DNA from: Liolophura sinensis
Taxonomy: Eukaryota > Mollusca > Polyplacophora > Chitonida > Chitonidae
DNA: 64,000 nt
Direction: 5' to 3'
Assembly (NCBI RefSeq): GCF_032854445.1
Contig: NC_088296.1
Span: 870,001-934,000, forward strand
The notes under the pieces: generated by a model
What the model was told of the DNA's origin: nothing
Seen by the model: only the letters and a program-made list of their open reading frames with translations
The model's database searches: none
Made by a program: the position numbers and the translations under genes
Shown: positions 58,796 to 64,000 of the stretch, piece after piece
Position numbering within the stretch: the stretch's first letter is position 1
How the letters are laid out: each line of letters begins with the position of its first letter

Positions 58796-59596
58796 GATAG
58801 TGAAAAATTACTGATCAAATACGGACCCACTGCCTGTAATAAGTAGGCCCTATACAGATATGTACTGGCCAGATCGCAGGTACATAATATGTATATATTG
58901 AGCTTAATTCCGCCCCTTTTCTACACCTTAGGGTATACTTACACAGCTGTGAATTAAGAAGACTTTCTCTTTGAATAATCCAAACCATACAACGTCGTCG
59001 GCTCAACAGTGGTGCCTAATCACAATCCATTCCACCCCTCCGATAGATGGAAGGCATTAAAGCTGAGAATCGCTGGTGTCATGTTGTTGGGAAATCCACA
59101 GAGCCTCGTTTTCGGCCTAAGGCGGTCGTGCCTTAGGGGGAATCCCCAGCCAGATGGCATGTATTTTTTTTTTAATTATGCGACATACAAAAGATGTCAG
59201 CGCTTCTCCATCGATCACCCGCTGCACATTTATTCTTTTAGAGGACAACCAATTGCCGTTGGTAAAGATTAGCGGTAAAACGCGGTTGGGTCTTCAAAGT
59301 CCGTGGACTGGAACCGTTGCTTGGGCAGTGCTCATTCAGGATTCCGCTACTGGGTGGCGCTGTAGTCTGCGCAGGGATATATCTGAAGTTACCAAATGAA
59401 AGGAATTTTATTTATGTCTTAAAATACGATTCATCTAAATAAAAACTTCATCGTAAAAGATAACTTATTATCGACTATGGTATTTACTAAAACATACCTA
59501 AAGTTGGTTTTATTTCTGAGAACTACTTGTTTTTGCGTAGGCATATTTGGGGTGAGACGGTACTTAATGTTTGCGTAGTAGTGACGCGTGCTGCAT
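58796..59596. other. Possible shared upstream region
   Basis: No coding exon supported. It may contain the promoter and first exon of the - strand nucleotidyltransferase gene, since the + strand TATA box follows. A perfect 8-bp hairpin (CCTAAGGC/GCCTTAGG) is at 59116-59137. Confidence 0.35.
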
Positions 59597-59604
59597 TATA
59601 AAAA
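59597..59604 (+). promoter_or_regulatory. TATA box for the selenoprotein W-like gene
   Basis: TATAAAAA, 105 bases before the following BLAST-free call of an ATG at 59709; transcription would begin near 59630, leaving about 80 bases of 5' UTR. Confidence 0.5.
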
Positions 59605-59708
59605 GCAGCGTGACAACGCAAATTCTATTGAAAGTGTTCAGCCGTCTAGAGACTACCAGATCGCAAAAGCCTGCTAGGTTAGTGGGATAAGTCACACAAG
59701 AAATCATC

Positions 59709-59737
59709 ATGCCAGCTGAAGTTCATGTCGAATACTG
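59709..59737 (+). CDS. Selenoprotein W-like, first coding exon
   Basis: ATG at 59709 (A at -3) encodes MPAEVHVEY plus the first two bases TG of a tenth codon, then the donor GTAGGT. Selenoprotein W proteins start with a short beta strand of this kind followed by C-x-x-U, where U is selenocysteine encoded by UGA. The split TG|N codon would be Cys (TGT/TGC) at the expected place and the UGA would be in the next exon. I did not find exon 2 or a SECIS element before the window ends, so the call rests on nine residues, the splice position and the TATA box. SELENOW is a small thioredoxin-fold redox protein in animals. It could be another gene that begins similarly. Confidence 0.5.
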
Positions 59738-60526
59738 GTAGGTGCTGACTACACGGTGTGTACGATTGTATCACTGAACGTTGTTGTAGTAATGGTTGTT
59801 GAGTTACTTACATATTGGTATGATCACACGTCAAGTACTTGATGATCAGTTCGCACCCTGTGGTCCAACTCATCCTTGTTTAACGTGACAGTGACTCGTG
59901 CACATTAATTATTTGGCTGTCGTAAATACAAAGTTGCAGATTCTTTCAGCAAGCAGAGTCTCCACATTACATATCATTACGTTAATTTTTGGTACAATTT
60001 TGTTCGGGCATATATGACCCCTAAACCAGCGTCAGAGCGCAATTCATTTAAAAACTTGATGCAGTTGTTGTGATAGTTTTTCACTGTAAGATATTTGGCA
60101 AGGGTAGGTTTTCAAACCGAGAGAGCTTTGACAATGGTTTGAGGCTAGAGCAATCTGGGACTAGTTGGGTTGTGTGCGACACGGTGGTTACTGGTCTAGT
60201 TAGGTGATTGGCTCTGAGATACTTTGCTCCTAGTGACTCACACCAGCGACATAGAGAAAATCCGACTATGGCAGTGCTTCCGTAGCATTTCTGCTTGATG
60301 CAGATTGCAACTGTAGTGATGCCCAGGCTAAATTGGAACGTGTGGGGATCAACTTCCAGCTTTGAACTTGGTGACATTGGCAGCAGTGGTTGGTATGTTA
60401 GTCCAGTAACCTACATTGAAGCATTTGCAGCCATGCCACTTACTTACAGTAAAATGTGAACTGAAAATGCCAGTTTTGCGTTTGTGCATAGTCATTGTGG
60501 CAGAGCAACAATTTCATATCTTGATG

Positions 60527-60818
60527 GGACTGGGCCCGATAGCACATTTGGTAGAGTGTTTGCTTCGGGAGCGGTAGGTCCAGGGTCAAGCCTGGGTTGA
60601 GTCACACGTACGACTTTAAAAGAGGAAGCTGTAACTTCCTCGCTTGGCGTACTTGCCTTCGGCAAGGCGTCTCAGTGAAGCAGCACTAGATAAAAGAGCA
60701 ATGGAAATCTGTCCTGCAACAAGGAGGCACATTATATGCACTCTTACTTCCTTCGTCGTCATATGACTGAAAAACTGTAAAGTACGACGTTAAACCCCAA
60801 GTGCTCGCTCACTCACTC
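60527..60818 (+). mobile_element. SINE family A, body shortened
   Basis: CCCGATAGCACATTTGGTAG head, CCAGGGTCAAGCCTGG (B box), TCGTCATATGACTGAAAAAC and TACGACGTTAAACCCCAAGT, (CACT)n tail. It has lost about 50 bp in the middle relative to 37225-37590. Target duplication TATCTTGATG at 60517-60526 and 60819-60828. Confidence 0.88.
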
Positions 60819-60828
60819 TATCTTGATG

Positions 60829-61160
60829 ATGCATTAATTCAAGCATGCCACAAATAGGGAAATACATGTAATAAGAAATTTAAGAAAGCTACACCAAGAT
60901 TAGGTCATGTTTTTTTTTTAGTTTGACGAGTGAAATTAGCCAATTGGAACAAGTAATGTAAATCTTCTACCTTTTCTACTAAAGTGCTTTTTTCAGTGGA
61001 ATATATGCGTACAATTATTATGAAAATGACACCAAAACTGACTTGTTTGTGTCACTAATAATGCGAGATTCATTTGCTAACATTTGCTAAATTATGGGCT
61101 GTTTAGCCATATATTTGTATAGAAATCGATTGGTAAGAGAGTTTCATTTATGTCTTGATA
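60829..61160. other. No gene seen
   Basis: AT-rich unique sequence, possibly intron 1 of the selenoprotein W-like gene. Confidence 0.4.
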
Positions 61161-61164
61161 TTAA

Positions 61165-61505
61165 ACATACAACACCATTACACTTAGCACAACACTACAC
61201 TTTGCATAACATTACACTTCACACAACGTTACAGTTTGTATGATATTACACTTCACACAACGTTACAGTTTGCATATTACACTTCACAAAACATAACACT
61301 TCACACATTACAGTTTGTATGATATTACACTTCACACAAAATTACACTTTGCATGATATTACACTTCACACAACTTTACACTTCACACAACTTTACACTT
61401 CACACGACATTACACTTGCATGATATTACACTTTACACGATATTACGCTTCACACGACTTTACACTTTACATAATATTACACTGCTTACCAATACACTTC
61501 ACATT
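61165..61505. repeat. ~19-bp degenerate tandem array
   Basis: About 17 units of ACATTACACTTCACACAAC with variants (GATATTACACTT; GTTACAGTTTGCAT). Confidence 0.85.
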
Positions 61506-61914
61506 TACCCATTCATGAAGTACAATAGTTACAGCACAATTCATTATTTTTTTGAAGTGGCACATTTTGGTTGATTCATTCACGTTATGGGGCTACTTAA
61601 GAGGTGTTTATGTTCACGTTGATTAATGTGTTATCAGAAAACGTTAGAGTGTTGGCATAACATTTAAAAGTATAAATTTCTGTATGTATACGTGTGTATA
61701 TTTTGTATACCGTCTTTATACATACACTTTGTTTTATTTATTAATATTCGTGTGAATAGACCAGCCAGCGTCACCTGTCATGACTGTAGATTACACAAAA
61801 AGTTAGGCGTTGATACCAATCAGCTGCATAGCTTAAGAAAGTCTAATAGTTCTCACTTCAACGGTTAGAATAGTTGAGGTAGATTGTCTGTATACATACG
61901 TAAAAGTCGTAAAA
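61506..61914. other. No gene seen
   Basis: Unique AT-rich sequence. Confidence 0.45.
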
Positions 61915-62030
61915 TTTTGTCTGGTCGTTTCCTCGAGGCTCTTCTCGGGTTTTCTCCCACCAAAATGCTGGCTGACATCACATTTAAGGCAAATATTGAG
62001 TGCAGCTTAAAACACCAATCAAATAAATAA
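61915..62030 (+). mobile_element. SINE family B, 3' fragment
   Basis: GGTCGTTTCCTCGAGGCTCT, TTCTCCCACCAAAATGCTGG, AAAACACCAATCAAATAAAT. Confidence 0.7.
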
Positions 62031-62723
62031 ATAGTTTGTCTTCATAAAGTGCATTTTTAGAGGTAAGTTAATGTGAAGATTATTGGGGGAAAAAACAACC
62101 ATTTTAACTTATTTACAGTACAGTAAATTGCCTAATATTTCACCCTAAAAATACATTTTTTAAGGCAAATAAACATCACATAATGCTTATAAATGGTGTT
62201 GAAACTCACATATTTCCATTTGGATATAATTCTTTGTGTAGTTGTCAAACAAACCTCAAAATGCCTTTCTAAGATCAGTAGATCTCACAGAATCCGGTTA
62301 AACGTGCAACTTAGTGATGGATGAAATTTGAGCTCAGTCACAATATATAGTATCCACACAAAATATTCCTTCAGGTCAAATAATACATCTTTGCTGCCAA
62401 AACATCACACAGCTGTGTAAAACAAAACCATGGGATTCATGCACAAGTGCAAGTAGAAGTAGAGATTTGTAGAAAAAATATTTTTGTATTGTTGGAGCAA
62501 AAATACTAAATTCAGTGGTGCTAAATTCTGTCTGTGCCAGCAGAACAATTGTCCACATATTGATCAAAGCTTTCAAAGCATGCTTTGTTCTGTGATGCAT
62601 GTCTTACATTTGTTACCTACATGTGCTGCCCCATTCATGCATTATTCGTAAAGGACTGCAGTAGAGCGAAGAATTTGAAGGTTGTAACAAAGAGAAGCCA
62701 AAACTTCTTTAGTCAAGAAAGTC
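62031..62723. other. No gene seen
   Basis: Unique sequence without supported features. Confidence 0.45.
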
Positions 62724-62917
62724 TGACTTTACAGCAGCTTTTATTAGTGTCTCGGGCTTGTTGCATGTCATACCTGTTCACAGATACACAGGTACATGTT
62801 GGTTCTTGCATCGTGTAATTTATGAACATGAAGGACTTTACAGCAGCTTTTATTAGTGTCTCAGACTTGTTGAATGTCATACCTTGTTCACAGGTACATG
62901 TTGGTTCTTGCATCGAG
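62724..62917. repeat. 110-bp tandem duplication
   Basis: GACTTTACAGCAGCTTTTAT begins at 62724 and again at 62834; GGTACATGTTGGTTCTTGCA closes both copies. The first copy has an extra ACAGATAC before the shared end. Confidence 0.9.
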
Positions 62918-63334
62918 ACCAGAAATTAGGGCTTTCTACACCAAATTTTAGAGTCAAAATTACAGATACTAATTTTTGTACAGTAAGCACTAATGAATGT
63001 AAGGAATTTGTTCAAAGGTATGTAAAGTTAAATTTGGCAGGCAATATTTCCTGTAATTTGAGTTTTTGAGGGTATCTTGTAATTTGGGTATGCCAAAAGG
63101 GTATGAAAATACCTTTGTGTTTGGCCCTGTCATGGACTTGTATGATTGGGATGTCCTGTGTTACTCTCGTGTTATATGTGCTGTAGTCAGGAATTAGCTT
63201 AAAACCACCATAAGATTGTCATTTAACAAAACTTGGATGTGTTTGCAAAGCAAGAGTTATCTAGAAATACAGAATATTAGCTAAATTTAGGCTAAATAGT
63301 TATGAAAACTCAAAACCTTATCATCAGCCCATGG

Positions 63335-64000
63335 AACACGTGGGAAACATTATACAAATTGTTGAACAAGAAAAATTAGGATCACTTACCCTCGTGTTTT
63401 GTAATTGATGGGCGCAAGTCAAGAGATAAATCTGAAATAGCTAAGGGTTTCAACAAATATTTTAGCTCTTTGGCCTCAAATCTTGAGTCTACTATACCTT
63501 CAGTGGAGAAAATCTTTTCAGATCATCTTGGAAATCCTAATGACAGTAATTTCTCATTTCCATACATTTCACCAACAGACATCTTTAATGCTCTAACATC
63601 CTTGAAATCTAATGCTGCTGCTGGACTAGATGGTATCCATATGTCTAATGTGAAACTTGTTTTTGACTGTATATCGGCTCCTCTAGCCCACATTAATTAT
63701 CTGTCGTTCTCATCAGGTTCAGAAGGAACCATTCCACCCAGTACGCCGCCTGCTCATTATTTGACAAACTTATGACCGCTATGGAGAACAAGAATTATAC
63801 TGTGGCTATCTTCCTTGACTTATCAAAGGCTTGTGACACTGTGAATCATAACATTCTTCTTTCAAAACTAGATCACTATGGCTTCCGGGACCTGTCAAAG
63901 GACTGGCTGGGTAGCTACCTGTCAAACCGTACATGATGTACATCCTTCAGCAATGTATTGTCTGAATCCACAGACGTTACATGTGGTGTACCTCAACGGT
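63335..64000 (+). pseudogene. Non-LTR retrotransposon reverse transcriptase, decayed, partial
   Basis: Three stretches in related frames read as LINE reverse transcriptase: a region before the polymerase domain with an in-frame TAG near 63376; TDIFNALTSLKSNAAAGLDG at about 63573-63632; then, after a frame change with loss of the intervening segment around 63710-63725, RRNHSTQYAA, IFLDLSKACDTVNH and LLSKLDHYG. The last run is RT domain with the usual F-x-D catalytic-strand context (FLDLSKAxDT). An in-frame TGA occurs at about 63936, and the sequence continues past the window with CGVPQ near the end. Residue patterns point to a Jockey/CR1-like clade. It is non-functional as seen. Confidence 0.85.

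Noticed and set aside
59009-59399. + strand frames upstream of the TATA box
   Set aside because: No domain or splice sites; they lie before the likely promoter of the selenoprotein W-like gene.

Overview
The window looks like nuclear DNA of an invertebrate animal, most likely a marine mollusc. Coding exons are short, separated by GT-AG introns, and together make up only about 4% of the sequence. Many tRNA-derived SINE fragments carry 3' ends (TACGACGTTAAACCCCAA followed by CACT repeats, and CGGCGTAAAACACCAATC followed by AAATA repeats) of a kind I associate with mollusc genomes, perhaps gastropods. The species cannot be fixed from the sequence alone. There is no bacterial gene organisation and no CRISPR array. 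Well over 40% of the window is minisatellite.

Layout. 1-4.6 kb: two tandem arrays (42 bp; then an ~80-84 bp family that also exists as a 159-bp dimer). 5.4-6.0 kb: the 3' coding exon of a SPRY/B30.2 protein on the + strand. 6-15 kb: SINEs, a TTAA-flanked MITE candidate, dispersed repeats and featureless sequence. 15.3-25.1 kb: a 36-bp array, a 35-bp array containing a near-exact copy of a 291-bp segment from 2.6 kb away, a mixed repeat, a TA-flanked MITE and a 15-bp array. 26.2-29.4 kb: four more arrays. 30.5-56.3 kb: one gene on the - strand, which I reconstructed as 13 coding exons that join in frame to 618 residues. It encodes a predicted nucleotidyltransferase of the RlaP/COG3541 type. 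59.6-59.7 kb: a TATA box and a first coding exon on the + strand that reads like the start of selenoprotein W. 63.3-64 kb: a decayed non-LTR retrotransposon reverse transcriptase that runs off the window.

How the parts relate. The nucleotidyltransferase gene is the only complete coding unit. Most of its introns hold a large minisatellite, and most of the gene's length is tandem repeat. Three arrays (26.6, 30.7 and 33.0 kb) are recognisably built from pieces of SINEs, and one (40.0 kb) from the gene's own 5' splice site. The protein appears to be an internal duplication: the C-terminal half keeps the catalytic GS...DxD motif and the N-terminal half has lost it. The nucleotidyltransferase gene and the selenoprotein W exon face away from each other and may share an upstream region near 56.4-59.6 kb.

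Long open frames inside the arrays are by-products of repeat periodicity and are not annotated as genes.
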